This document shows, in pieces, positions 25,455 to 33,340 of a DNA stretch of 62,661 bases (position 1 is its first letter; the number at the start of each line of letters is the position of its first letter). Below the pieces are notes generated by a model that was not told where the DNA came from, made no database searches, and saw nothing but the letters and a program-made list of their open reading frames with translations. This DNA is from Cyanobium sp. FGCU6. GTDB lineage: Bacteria > Cyanobacteriota > Cyanobacteriia > PCC-6307 > Cyanobiaceae. Made by a program: the position numbers and the translations under genes. Location: positions 1-62,661 of the forward strand of contig JANWUR010000020.1 in assembly GCA_024958655.1 (NCBI GenBank). Reading direction: 5' to 3'.

Positions 25455-25685
25455 ATGCTTCTGAGCAGCATCCATGAGGGCCAGCGCGTGCAGGTTGAGA
25501 GCCTGCCGGAGCAGCCTGTGCTGATGAGGCGGCTGCAGGCGATGGGGGTGCGTCCCGGCGCCGAGATCGAGGTGCTGCGCCGTGGCAGGCCCGGCGGCAT
25601 CCTGCACCTGGCCTGCGGTTTCCTCGAGTTCATGCTGCGGGTGGAGCACGCCGATCAGCTGAGCGTGCGCCCAGCTCAGGTCTGA
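25455..25685 (+). CDS. feoA: FeoA-family ferrous iron transport accessory protein
   Basis: A 76-residue SH3-like protein: VESLPEQPVLMRRLQAMGVRPGAEIEVLRRG, then GGILHLACGFLEFMLRVEHADQLSV. A GGAG site lies 10 bases before the ATG. FeoA binds FeoB on the cytoplasmic side and supports Fe2+ uptake. It is unusual in facing feoB: the stops of the two genes abut at 25685/25686, so they are convergent rather than an feoAB operon. Confidence 0.88.
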   Translation: MLLSSIHEGQRVQVESLPEQPVLMRRLQAMGVRPGAEIEVLRRGRPGGILHLACGFLEFMLRVEHADQLSVRPAQV

Positions 25686-27626
25686 TCAGCCCAGGCCCAG
25701 CAGCCGGCCGCCCTGAAACACCAGCAGGGCCATCAGCCAGGCCAGCAGCAGCGACCAACCCAGCGACAGCAAGGCGAAGTTGCGGCTCTTGGATTCCTGC
25801 AGCTGGGCCGCCACCGTGCCCAGGCAGGGGGTGTAGAGCAGCACAAAGGTCATGAAGCTGAGCGCCTGCAGTGGCGTGATCGCAGTGCCGATCACTGCGC
25901 CCAGACCGGCCTCGCTGGTCTTGTAGATCACCGCCATCGCCCCCAGCAGGATCTCCTTGGCGATGAAGCCGAAGAACAGCGACACGGTGAGCGCCGGATT
26001 CATGCCGATCGGGGCCAATAGCGGCTGGAACAGCCGCCCGATTGCATCCGCGATGGTGGAGCCACTGCCCTGAACAGCACCGGGCGGCAGGTTGGTGAGC
26101 AGCCAGATCGCCGCCGCTCCCACCACGATGAACGTGCGGGTGGTCACCGCGAAATTCAGCATCTGCGTCCAGCCGCGCCGCAGGATCGTGCTGAGGCTGG
26201 GATTGCGATAGGGCGGCAGCTCCAGCACGAACGCTTCGCGGCTGGGATAGACACGCTGAAACAGCAGCCCCGTGATCACCATCGCCACGAAGCTCAGCAT
26301 GTAGAAGCTGAACACCACCAGCCCCGGGGCCCACCAGGGCCTGGGGAAGAACACGTCGGCCATGAACAGGAACACCGTCAGCCTGGCCTGGCAGAGCGCG
26401 AAGGGGATCACCAGCATCGAGAGCAGTCGCATGCCGCGATCGCGGATCACCCGCGTGCCCATGATCGAGGGAACGTTGCAGCCGAAGCCGATCACCTGCA
26501 GCACAAACGCCCGGCCATCGAGACCGAGCCAGCGCATGAAGCCATCCATCAGGAAGGCCGCCCGCGGCAGATAGCCGCAGTCCTCCACCACGGCCATCAC
26601 CAGATAGAAGAGAAAGATGATCGGCAGGAAGGTGGCCACCGTGCCCACCCCCAGCCAGACGCCGTCGATCAGGAAATCGCGCAGGAATCTCGGCGCCTGA
26701 AGGGCTTTCAGCATCGGCTCCAGCAGCGCCGACTGGATCCAGTCGATACCGCTGCCGACCAGATCCTGGGCGGGCGCCCCCACCGCGTAGAGCAGCTGGA
26801 ACAGTGCCAGCACAAGGCCCAGAAACAGCACCAGGCCCACCAGCGGGTGGAGCAGCAGCCGGTCCATCCGGCGTGTGCGCCGGTTGTGGAGGCGGGGCGG
26901 CAGCTGCACATGGGCAGCCAGCAGCGCCTCGATCCGCTCCGGGGGGACTTCGACCAGAGCCCGAGCCAGATGCGCCTCTCGCGATTCGTGATCGGTGCCT
27001 GCCCCGTCACGAGCTACGCCACACAGCTCCTCGCCCAGCGCATGCACATGTCCGATCAAGGCGCCGATGCCCTGGTTGCGCCGGGCGCTCACGGCCAGCA
27101 CGGGGAATCCCAGCGTCGCGCCCAGGCCGTCGGCATCGATGACGACGCCGAAGCGCCGCGCCTCATCGCTCATGTTCAGGGCCGCCACCATCGGCAGTCC
27201 CAGGCCCTGGAGCTGCAGCAGGAAACGCAGCTGGCTGGCGATCTGGGTGGCGTTGAGCACCACCAGCAGCAGATCGGGCGGCGTCTGACGCAGGAAGCGC
27301 TGCACCACCGCCTCGTCTTCACTGCTGCCACTGAGGTCGTGGATCCCGGGCAGATCGACCAGCTGGAATGGTCGACCGCTGCGGCTGGCCGGCATGGCGC
27401 CACGCAGCAGCTCCACCGTGAGGCCTGGCCAGTTGGCGATCTGCGCATCGCCGCCGGTGAGCCGGTTGTAGAGGGTGGACTTGCCGGTGTTCGGCATGCC
27501 CAGCAAGGCCACCGTGATGGCACCGGCCTGGTGCATGCCGCCGATGGAGTGGCCATGGCAGCCGGGAGCCCGACGCCAGGGTGGCTGCCAACCACGGCCG
27601 CGGCGGCGAGGGCGCGTGGTCGTCAT
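25686..27626 (-). CDS. feoB: Ferrous iron transporter FeoB
   Basis: A 646-residue protein. The N-terminal G domain has ALLGMPNTGKST (G1), a switch region with DLPGIHDLS (G3) and ALNMSDEA (G4-like NxxD). At least eight membrane helices with two Gate repeats follow (FYLVMAVVEDCGYLPRAAFLMDGFM and FIAKEILLGAMAVIYK), including GFGCNVPSIMGTR. It imports Fe2+ across the inner membrane. The ATG at 27626 overlaps the ferritin-fragment stop (ATGA) but gives an odd Arg-rich leader; the ATG at 27536 (MHQAGAITVALLG) would give the usual N-terminus. Confidence 0.93.
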   Translation of the reverse strand: MTTTRPRRRGRGWQPPWRRAPGCHGHSIGGMHQAGAITVALLGMPNTGKSTLYNRLTGGDAQIANWPGLTVELLRGAMPASRSGRPFQLVDLPGIHDLSGSSEDEAVVQRFLRQTPPDLLLVVLNATQIASQLRFLLQLQGLGLPMVAALNMSDEARRFGVVIDADGLGATLGFPVLAVSARRNQGIGALIGHVHALGEELCGVARDGAGTDHESREAHLARALVEVPPERIEALLAAHVQLPPRLHNRRTRRMDRLLLHPLVGLVLFLGLVLALFQLLYAVGAPAQDLVGSGIDWIQSALLEPMLKALQAPRFLRDFLIDGVWLGVGTVATFLPIIFLFYLVMAVVEDCGYLPRAAFLMDGFMRWLGLDGRAFVLQVIGFGCNVPSIMGTRVIRDRGMRLLSMLVIPFALCQARLTVFLFMADVFFPRPWWAPGLVVFSFYMLSFVAMVITGLLFQRVYPSREAFVLELPPYRNPSLSTILRRGWTQMLNFAVTTRTFIVVGAAAIWLLTNLPPGAVQGSGSTIADAIGRLFQPLLAPIGMNPALTVSLFFGFIAKEILLGAMAVIYKTSEAGLGAVIGTAITPLQALSFMTFVLLYTPCLGTVAAQLQESKSRNFALLSLGWSLLLAWLMALLVFQGGRLLGLG

Positions 27627-27835
27627 GTCGGCAATTCCACGGTCTCGTCGCTGTCGACCAGATAGGCGATCATCCGCGAGGCGTGACCGCGCTCCTCGTT
27701 GCTTTTCGCCAGCATGTAGGAGGAGAATCCGGCAAGGTCCTTCTTGCGCAACCAGATCGACATCGCCAGGTACGTATGGCTGGCCTGAAATTCAGCGGCG
27801 AGATGGCCATTGATGGCCTTGATCAGGTCCTTCAT
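27623..27835 (-). CDS. Ferritin, C-terminally truncated
   Basis: Seventy residues match the first half of a bacterial ferritin. MKDLIKAINGHLAAEFQASHTYLAMSIWL is helix A with its ferroxidase Glu, and SSYMLAKSNEERGHASRMIAYLVDSD is helix B with ExxH. Helices C-E, with the remaining ferroxidase ligands, are absent, against about 165-180 residues normally. The end VELPT-stop overlaps the feoB start. It cannot form a normal cage alone. Either truncation created an feoB leader gene, or the fragment has a new iron-related role. Confidence 0.75.
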   Translation of the reverse strand: MKDLIKAINGHLAAEFQASHTYLAMSIWLRKKDLAGFSSYMLAKSNEERGHASRMIAYLVDSDETVELPT

Positions 27836-27982
27836 CGCCTGCAGATGTCAAGCACCAGGTTTCTAAGCCATGCACCAGCCGGCTTGCGTCGTTATGACAA
27901 GCTGGGTCGTGCCTTTTGTCACGCCCGCAGGTGCCTGCCCCTGCAGCAATGGCTGCAGAAGGCTCAGATCCAGCCATAAAGC

Positions 27983-28429
27983 TCAGGTCTGAAGCTCAAG
28001 GGTAATACTCTTCTGCACGACTTGCGGCAGGTTCCTTGATACCGGGCAGAGCTTCATTCGCTCCTTGATGTAAGCGATCGCCTCGGCATCGGCGCGGCCT
28101 TGCTCCTCGCTGGAGGCACCGGCATCCAGGATCATGCGGAAGTCGCCTTCCACCTGCTCGAGGATCCAGTCGGCGCTGGTGATCACCGTGAACGTGCCCT
28201 CCACCTGCTGCAGCGGAATGCCGCGCTCCTGGGCATTGGCCACCAGGTAGTGGTGCTGGCAGAGCAGCAGCGACAGCAGATAGAGGCGGAAGCCCGGTGT
28301 GGTGAGGCTGGGATTCTGGGGCTGCCATTCGCCCGATTCCGCCAGAAACTCCACCACCAGCGAGCCGGTGGCGCGATCGGGGGCGGCGTGGCTGCTGCGC
28401 AGCCGGAACTGGAAGGTGCGTTGGCTCAT
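27983..28429 (-). CDS. OsmC/Ohr-family protein
   Basis: A 148-residue protein of the OsmC fold. The N-terminal strands (FQFRLRSSHAA, TGSLVVEFLAE) are followed by a helix with the first Cys in LLSLLLCQHHYLV and a second Cys in MKLCPVSRNLPQVV. The two Cys are the peroxidatic pair of the family, which reduces organic hydroperoxides and in some members reacts with persulfides. Its place between iron and sulfur genes suits peroxide or sulfane-sulfur protection. Confidence 0.8.
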   Translation of the reverse strand: MSQRTFQFRLRSSHAAPDRATGSLVVEFLAESGEWQPQNPSLTTPGFRLYLLSLLLCQHHYLVANAQERGIPLQQVEGTFTVITSADWILEQVEGDFRMILDAGASSEEQGRADAEAIAYIKERMKLCPVSRNLPQVVQKSITLELQT

Positions 28430-28503
28430 CGGGATGGAGAGAAATCGCGGGGAAGAGAGGGATCGAAGGAGTTCGATCGCATCAGATGGGGCTTGAACCC
28501 CGT

Positions 28504-29406
28504 TCAGCCCGGCTGATGGCGGGGCGGGGCGCCGCTGGGCTGGACCCCATGGGTCTGGACCCCATGGGTCTGGCTGGCGCCACCGGTGGCGGGATCCTGC
28601 AGGGCCTGATGGCGCTTGAGCGCCTCCGCGCCGCTGAGCAGGGCCGAGCCCACCAGCAGCGCCGCAAAGCCCTGGCGCAGGCGCCGGTCGCTGAGATAGG
28701 GCGCCAGCTTCTGCCCCACCACCGCACCCACCGCACCGCCGAGCAGCAGAGGCAGCATCAGCGGCAGCCTGGAGGCAGGCCAGTGGCCCAGGGCCGCAAA
28801 CGCCACCAGAGCATTGACGGCGATCAGCAACAGGCTGGTGCCGCTGGCCAGCTGCATCGGCAGGCCCGCCAGCAGCACCAGGGCCGGCACGATCGCAAAG
28901 CCGCCGCCCACGCCAGCAATGCCGGTGAGCAACCCCACCAGCACGCCCTGCCCCGCCAGCAGCAGGTCATGGCGTCGGGAAGGTTGGCTGCGCGCGGGGG
29001 CAGAGGCCTCAGCACCGGAGCTGCCCCTGCGCCGGGTGAGCAGCCAGGAGGCCAGCAGGGCCGCCGCGGCGAACACCCCCAGCTGCACCGGCTCGGGCAC
29101 GTAGCCGGCCTTCACCCAGCTGCCGCCGATCCAGCTGCCAGCCAGGGCCGGCACGCCGAGGATCAGGGCCGGGCGCGGCGCGAACTGGCCCCGGCGCAGG
29201 TAGGGGCCGAGGTTGCCCAGGGCCAGCAGCATCACCACCAGCAACGACAGCGGCACCGCCTCTTTCGTCGGCAGGGCAGCGCCGCTGACCAGCAGCGGCA
29301 GCAGCAGGATCGAGCCGCCGGCCCCCAGCACCGAGAGCAGAAAGCCGATCAGGAGGCCGCCGCTGGCCAGCAGGGCCAGGCTGGCCAACGGGATGCCCAG
29401 CAGCAT
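28504..29406 (-). CDS. TauE/SafE-family anion (probably sulfite) exporter
   Basis: A 300-residue membrane protein with two homologous halves. FLLSVLGAGGSILLLPLLV occurs in the first and LLTGIAGVGGGFAIVPALVLL in the second, the paired Gly-rich motif of the family. About eight hydrophobic segments are present. Members export sulfite, sulfoacetate or related anions. Its ATG overlaps the rhodanese stop (TGATG), and the persulfide dioxygenase fusion lies just upstream, so sulfite export is the most likely role. The C-terminal tail contains a short repeat, QTHGVQTHGVQ. Confidence 0.88.
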   Translation of the reverse strand: MLLGIPLASLALLASGGLLIGFLLSVLGAGGSILLLPLLVSGAALPTKEAVPLSLLVVMLLALGNLGPYLRRGQFAPRPALILGVPALAGSWIGGSWVKAGYVPEPVQLGVFAAAALLASWLLTRRRGSSGAEASAPARSQPSRRHDLLLAGQGVLVGLLTGIAGVGGGFAIVPALVLLAGLPMQLASGTSLLLIAVNALVAFAALGHWPASRLPLMLPLLLGGAVGAVVGQKLAPYLSDRRLRQGFAALLVGSALLSGAEALKRHQALQDPATGGASQTHGVQTHGVQPSGAPPRHQPG

Positions 29407-29963
29407 CAGAGGCTCACCTTGTTCCAGGGCATCACGGCCAGCAGCCGGGCCATGCCGCAGAAGCCGCTGACCCCCGCGAACACCAGACCAGCGCCGACGA
29501 ACCAGCTGAGCAGGATCCAGGCGGGCGCCACGGTGTTGCTGAGGATCAGCCCCAGCAGCACCAGCGAGCCGGCGGCGATCTGCACCTGCCGCATCAGCGG
29601 CAGCGGCGCGTTCCTGAGTTTGCGCACGGGCAGACCGGCCTGCTGCCAGCTGGGCAGGCCCCCCTGCAGGTCGCTCACGGGGTGGGCGTAGCCGCGCTCC
29701 AGCAGGGTCTGCACGCCTTTGGCGCTGCGGTTGCCGCTCTGACACACGAGCACCAGCGGACCGCTGGGCAGATCGGCCTGATGCAGCCGCGAGAGGGGCA
29801 CATTGAGGCTGCCGGCGATATGGCCGGCGGCATATTCCATCGGTTCGCGCACATCGATCACGGCAACCCGCTTGCTTCCGAGCTGTTCAGCCAGGTCATG
29901 GGCCGAGACGCGCTCAGGGGCGGGGCTCTGCAGGTTGGGGAGATTCAGGGAGCTGTTGGCCAT
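29406..29963 (-). CDS. Membrane-anchored rhodanese (YgaP-like)
   Basis: A 185-residue protein. The rhodanese domain has VIDVREPMEYAAGHIAGSLNVPL and active-site loop CQSGNRSA, followed by GGLPSWQQAGLPV. A C-terminal DUF2892-type segment has two membrane helices (AAGSLVLLGLILSNTVAPAW and LLSWFVGAGLVFAGVSGFCGMARLLAVMPWN). It transfers sulfane sulfur at the membrane. It sits between the dioxygenase fusion and the exporter, with 53 and -1 base spacings, in one operon. Confidence 0.92.
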   Translation of the reverse strand: MANSSLNLPNLQSPAPERVSAHDLAEQLGSKRVAVIDVREPMEYAAGHIAGSLNVPLSRLHQADLPSGPLVLVCQSGNRSAKGVQTLLERGYAHPVSDLQGGLPSWQQAGLPVRKLRNAPLPLMRQVQIAAGSLVLLGLILSNTVAPAWILLSWFVGAGLVFAGVSGFCGMARLLAVMPWNKVSL

Positions 29964-30016
29964 GGTTCAGAGATGACGGGGGATGGTGTGGTCTGACAGT
30001 CGGCTGTTGCAGCAGA

Positions 30017-31132
30017 TCAGGCGACGACGCCATCAAGCGGGTAGCCCTCATCGCCCCAGCGGGCGAGGCCGCCGCGCAGGTTGGCCACCTGGCTGTGGCC
30101 GGCCTTGAGCAGCTGCTGGGTGGCCAGGGCCGAGCGGCTGCCGGAATGGCAGACCACCACCACCGGCTTGCCGGCGGGGATTTCGCCGCTGCGCTGCTCC
30201 AGCTCGGGCAGGGGCAGCAGCAGGCTGCCGGCCACATGGCCATCAGGGCCGTTGTATTCCTCGGCGGAGCGCACATCGAGCAGCGTCAGCTCGCCGTGGT
30301 GCTCGGCCACCCAGCTGGGCGGCAGCTCGGGCAGACCGGCGTAGCTGCGGCTCAGCGGCGCCCAGGTTTCGGAGGGCGTCTCGTCGCGCGTCTTGCCGGA
30401 GCGCATGTTGCCGGGCAGGGCCTCGGCGATCCTGTGTGGATGGGGCAGCTTCATCGCCTGCATGTGGCCGACGAAGTCGCGCTCCGTCGCGGCGCCGCCG
30501 AGCCGGGCATTGAAGGCCTTCTCCTCGGCCACTGAAGTGACCGTGCGGCCGGTGTAGTCGTGGCCCGGGTAGAGCAGGCAGGAGTCCGGCAGGGTGAAGA
30601 GTTGCTCGGTGATCGAGCTCCAGAGGGTGTGGGCATTGCCCTGCTGGAAGTCGCAGCGGCCGCAGCCGCGCACCAGCAGCGCATCGCCCGTGAACGCCAG
30701 CGAGTTGTCGTCGAGCACGTAGCTGACGCAACCATCGGTGTGACCGGGGGTGCTGCGCACTTCGACATGCCGGCTGCCGAAGCTGACGCGATCGCCGTGC
30801 TGCAGGGGCAGGGTGACGTTCTCGGCGCGGGCGGCTGACGCGAGGCCGATGGCTGAGCCGGTGGCCTGGTGCATCAGCCAGCTGCCGGTCACATGGTCGG
30901 CGTGGGCGTGGGTGTCGAGGCAGGCCACCAGGCGGATGCCCAGCTCCTGGAGCAGCGACAGGTCACGGCTGTGCTGCTCGAACACCGGATCGATCAGCAC
31001 GCCCTCGCCAGTGGCCACATCAGCGAGCAGATAGGTGAAGGTGCCGGTGGGTGCATCGAACAGCTGGCGGAACAGCAGCGGCGCGCCACCGGCGGCCGCC
31101 GCGAGCAGCGGAGAGGCAGAGGCAAGGGTCAA
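30017..31132 (-). CDS. Persulfide dioxygenase-rhodanese fusion
   Basis: A 371-residue protein. The N-terminal metallo-beta-lactamase fold (residues about 20-240) has the single-iron signature DTHAHADHVTGS, STPGHTDGC, FTGDALLVRGCGRCDFQQGN and LYPGHDYTG, as in ETHE1-type persulfide dioxygenases. The C-terminal rhodanese has LLDVRSAEEYNG and the active-site loop CHSGSRSA. The reaction is glutathione persulfide plus O2 to glutathione and sulfite; the rhodanese domain handles sulfane sulfur. The start is a TTG at 31132 with GAGGGA about seven bases before it; no ATG is available. It is first in the dioxygenase-rhodanese-exporter operon. Confidence 0.92.
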   Translation of the reverse strand: MTLASASPLLAAAAGGAPLLFRQLFDAPTGTFTYLLADVATGEGVLIDPVFEQHSRDLSLLQELGIRLVACLDTHAHADHVTGSWLMHQATGSAIGLASAARAENVTLPLQHGDRVSFGSRHVEVRSTPGHTDGCVSYVLDDNSLAFTGDALLVRGCGRCDFQQGNAHTLWSSITEQLFTLPDSCLLYPGHDYTGRTVTSVAEEKAFNARLGGAATERDFVGHMQAMKLPHPHRIAEALPGNMRSGKTRDETPSETWAPLSRSYAGLPELPPSWVAEHHGELTLLDVRSAEEYNGPDGHVAGSLLLPLPELEQRSGEIPAGKPVVVVCHSGSRSALATQQLLKAGHSQVANLRGGLARWGDEGYPLDGVVA

Positions 31133-31160
31133 GGGAGGATCCCTCAGATCTGTCTATGAG

Positions 31161-31173
31161 TGTATGCGCATAG
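31161..31173. promoter_or_regulatory. Palindromic motif upstream of the persulfide dioxygenase gene
   Basis: TGTATGCGCATAG contains the perfect 10-base palindrome TATGCGCATA, 29 bases before the TTG start. It is related to the sites at 24493-24507 and 31849-31861 and may bind a dimeric repressor. Confidence 0.45.
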
Positions 31174-31190
31174 CCAGTAGTTGGCAAGGG

Positions 31191-31841
31191 TCAGGCGGGC
31201 TTGCGGCCCAGGATCTGCAGCACGGCGCTGTCACCGTGGTGATACGGCCCTTCCTCGATCCAGCGGCGGCGCTCCTGCAGCACGAGCAGCTCCAGGCCGT
31301 CCAGTTCAGCGCGCAACGTCTCCGGCTCCCACAGCAGCTCCCGTTGGGGTGGCCCGCCAGTGCCGAGCTCCAGCTGACTCGGCGTGTAGGCCTCCAGGAT
31401 CAGGTGGCCGCCAGGCCGCAGGGCGGCCACAGCGCGTTCGAGCACCTGGGCACGCAGAGGAGCCGGCAGATGCATCCAGATCGCCACCACCAGATCGACG
31501 CTCTGCGGAGCGGGCTGGAAGGCGGCCAGATCGCCGCAGCTGGTCTCGATCGTCACGCCGCGGCTGCGCGCCAGCGCCTCGGCCTTGGCCAGCCCTACGG
31601 CGCTGAGATCCTGGGCGAGCACCCGGTGGCCCAGCTGTGCCAGATGCACGGCATTGCGGCCCTCGCCCTCCGCCAGGCAGAGCGCCTCTCCCGGAGGCAG
31701 GCTGCCGGCCTGCTCGCGCAGGAAATCGTTGGGCTGCTCGCCGTAGGCGAAGCCGGGTTCGCCGTAGCGGCCGTCCCAGAAGGCGGCGGGGTCGGCCTGG
31801 GGTGAAGGTACGGAGGACAAGCAAGGACCGCAACGGTGCAT
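31191..31841 (-). CDS. Class I SAM-dependent methyltransferase (TehB-like)
   Basis: A 216-residue methyltransferase. FWDGRYGEPGFAYGEQPNDFL opens it, motif I is CLAEGEGRNAVHLAQLG, then LAQDLSAVGLAKAEALA, VDLVVAIWMHLP and LRPGGHLILEAYTP. The pattern resembles the tellurite-resistance/thiol methyltransferase group that acts on small sulfur, selenium or tellurium compounds. The substrate cannot be read from sequence. It lies 58 bases upstream of the dioxygenase fusion on the same strand, and both have the TAT...ATA motif. The start ATG at 31841 gives MHRCGPC; longer in-frame starts look non-coding. Confidence 0.82.
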   Translation of the reverse strand: MHRCGPCLSSVPSPQADPAAFWDGRYGEPGFAYGEQPNDFLREQAGSLPPGEALCLAEGEGRNAVHLAQLGHRVLAQDLSAVGLAKAEALARSRGVTIETSCGDLAAFQPAPQSVDLVVAIWMHLPAPLRAQVLERAVAALRPGGHLILEAYTPSQLELGTGGPPQRELLWEPETLRAELDGLELLVLQERRRWIEEGPYHHGDSAVLQILGRKPA

Positions 31842-31848
31842 GATGCGC

Positions 31849-31861
31849 CTATCGTCATACA
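31849..31861. promoter_or_regulatory. TAT...ATA motif upstream of the methyltransferase gene
   Basis: CTATCGTCATACA, eight bases before the ATG on the minus strand. It shares CTAT-N3-CATACA with the reverse complement of the site at 31161-31173. Its position near the start codon would suit repression. Confidence 0.35.
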
Positions 31862-32097
31862 GCGAAGGTCGTGGGGAAGGTTGCCATGCTGCGCCCGGGC
31901 CAGCCGAACTGGTGGTGGCCTTCAGCGGCATCGACGCCGCCCTCGAGCGGCCGCTGCATGCTGAGGCGAGCGCCGCATCGAACTGGTGGGCACACACCGC
32001 TCTGGGGAGGTGCGCCAACGCTGTGGCACCCAACAGGTGAACGCGACTGGGAGTGGGAATCCCATGCTTCTGTTGAGCAACAGCACAGGCCCTTGGC
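31862..32097. other. Intergenic stretch with a scrap of the dispersed repeat
   Basis: Bases about 32007-32045 (GGAGGTGCGCCAACG..., then ACAGGTGAACGCGACTGGG) match a segment of the repeat at 44413-45098. No coding potential was recognised. Confidence 0.4.
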
Positions 32098-32508
32098 TCA
32101 GTCTTGTACCTTCGCTCCCCCGCAGTCCTGCCAGCTGTCCAACAGGCGGGACAGCTCGTCCTTCATGGCGGCGAGCTCAACGATCCGCAGGTTGATCGAC
32201 TCCACCTTGGCCGCCATGCTGCCTTTGAGAACCGAGCAGTTGCAGACACCAGCGCGCCGCACCTCCAGGATCCTCACCAACTCGGCAATCGACACATCCA
32301 TCGTCCGCAGGGCGCGAATGATCGTGAGCTCAGCGAGATTCTCCTCATCAAACAATCTGTAGCCCGCTGCGGAGCGACCCTTGGGCTGGAGCAAACCCTC
32401 ATCGCAGTAGAAGCGGATCGTCTTCACCGGCAGGCCGGTGCGCCTGGCCACCTCGCCGATACGCAGGCTGGGAGCTGGTGTCGCTGACAGGGATCCCCGG
32501 CGGGCCAA
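32098..32508 (-). CDS. MerR-family metal-type regulator
   Basis: A 136-residue MerR protein. The helix-turn-helix and wing LRIGEVARRTGLPVKTIRFYCDEGLL is followed by GRSAAGYRLFDEENLAELTIIRAL, a dimer helix from VCNCSVLKGSMAAKVE to LSRLLDSWQDCGG. Cys residues at the start of the dimer helix (CNC) and near its end (DCGG) are placed like the metal ligands of ZntR/CadR/MerR proteins. It is divergent from the DUF3721 cassette and the dyad at 32581-32609 lies between them. A dead homologue is at 10486-10845. Confidence 0.88.
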   Translation of the reverse strand: MARRGSLSATPAPSLRIGEVARRTGLPVKTIRFYCDEGLLQPKGRSAAGYRLFDEENLAELTIIRALRTMDVSIAELVRILEVRRAGVCNCSVLKGSMAAKVESINLRIVELAAMKDELSRLLDSWQDCGGAKVQD

Positions 32509-32580
32509 GGCAAAAACTCTCCACCCAGTCGGTGCTTTCCAAGCGTAGGCAGTTCCAGGGGGCGAAGGACCTGGCCGAAA

Positions 32581-32609
32581 CTCTCTAGCAACCGTGCATG
32601 AATGGAGAC
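32581..32609 (+). promoter_or_regulatory. Candidate MerR operator before the second DUF3721 cassette
   Basis: CTCTCTAG at one end and TGGAGAC at the other frame a TGCA centre, in the same spacing as the site at 20854-20882. It sits between the merR start and the first cassette gene, the expected place for a MerR-activated promoter with an extended spacer. Confidence 0.55.
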
Positions 32610-32653
32610 TTTTGCTAGGGTGCCTTCACCCTGTCATGTGCGCACCCCATTCC

Positions 32654-32905
32654 ATGTCGCTTCCTGCCAGTTCATGGGCAGCCCGGGCGGCAGCCGCCAT
32701 CGGCGCCAACCTGCTGCTGTCCGCCGCTGGACTGGCCGCTCCCACCAGCGGTTCCGGCGGGGTTCCCGCCCTCTATCCCACCCAGGCGGAAGCCGAGAAG
32801 GCCGCAAAGCTGCACTTTCACTGCACCGGCGCCCACAGGATGGGAAACCAGTGGATGCCCTGTGCCAAGCATGGCGAGGCCCACGGCTCCGGAACTTCCC
32901 ACTGA
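32654..32905 (+). CDS. Exported DUF3721-type small protein, copy 2
   Basis: An 83-residue protein: signal peptide MSLPASSWAARAAAAIGANL with cleavage likely before APTSGSGG, then LYPTQAEAEKAAKLHFHCTGAHRMGNQWMPCAKHGEAH. It differs from copy 1 at 20920-21171 in having a Cys (FHCTGAH) where copy 1 has Phe, adding a possible ligand. The start at 32654 parallels copy 1; the in-frame start at 32594 lies inside the operator region and is rejected. Inferred role: periplasmic metal binding under MerR control; the family function is unknown. Confidence 0.8.
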   Translation: MSLPASSWAARAAAAIGANLLLSAAGLAAPTSGSGGVPALYPTQAEAEKAAKLHFHCTGAHRMGNQWMPCAKHGEAHGSGTSH

Positions 32906-32932
32906 GGCCAGGCAGTTTCATGACTGAATTTC

Positions 32933-33337
32933 ATGGCTGAATGCGGCGACAAGCCCAAGCGGATCGCCTTCGGCATCGCGCCCCTGGGCATCGTTTCGAT
33001 CGGCATCGTGCCGATGGGCGTGGTGAGCATCGGCGTGGTGCCGATGGGGGTGATCAGCCTCGGGGTGGTGGGCATGGGTGTGCTCAACGCCTGCGTGGTG
33101 GGCATGGGCGTGCTGGTGGCAGGGGTCCATGCCATGGGGATCTGGACACTCAGCCCAGGCAACGGCCATCACCACCCCAGCAGCGGGGCTGCACGGCAGC
33201 AGCTGCTGGCCTATCCGAGCCGCCAGGTGGCCCTACAGAAAGCGCGTGAGCTGGGTTGCGAGGGCGTGCACGCCATGGGCGATCTCTGGATGCCCTGCGC
33301 AGAGCATCCAGCCCAACAGTCCACCCACCACCACTGA
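32933..33337 (+). CDS. Gly-pentad repeat protein with C-terminal DUF3721-like unit, copy 2
   Basis: A 134-residue protein with ten or so five-residue repeats (GIVSIG, IVPMG, VVSIG, VVPMG, VISLG, VVGMG, VLNAC, VVGMG, VLVAG, VHAMG), Gly or Cys every fifth position and Met at alternate repeats. LAYPSRQVALQKARELGCEGVHAMGDLWMPCAEH follows, with a His-rich end. The tail duplicates the MPC-type unit of the upstream exported protein. No classical signal peptide is seen. It is likely membrane-associated and metal-linked; function unknown. Confidence 0.75.
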   Translation: MAECGDKPKRIAFGIAPLGIVSIGIVPMGVVSIGVVPMGVISLGVVGMGVLNACVVGMGVLVAGVHAMGIWTLSPGNGHHHPSSGAARQQLLAYPSRQVALQKARELGCEGVHAMGDLWMPCAEHPAQQSTHHH

Positions 33338-33340
33338 TCC

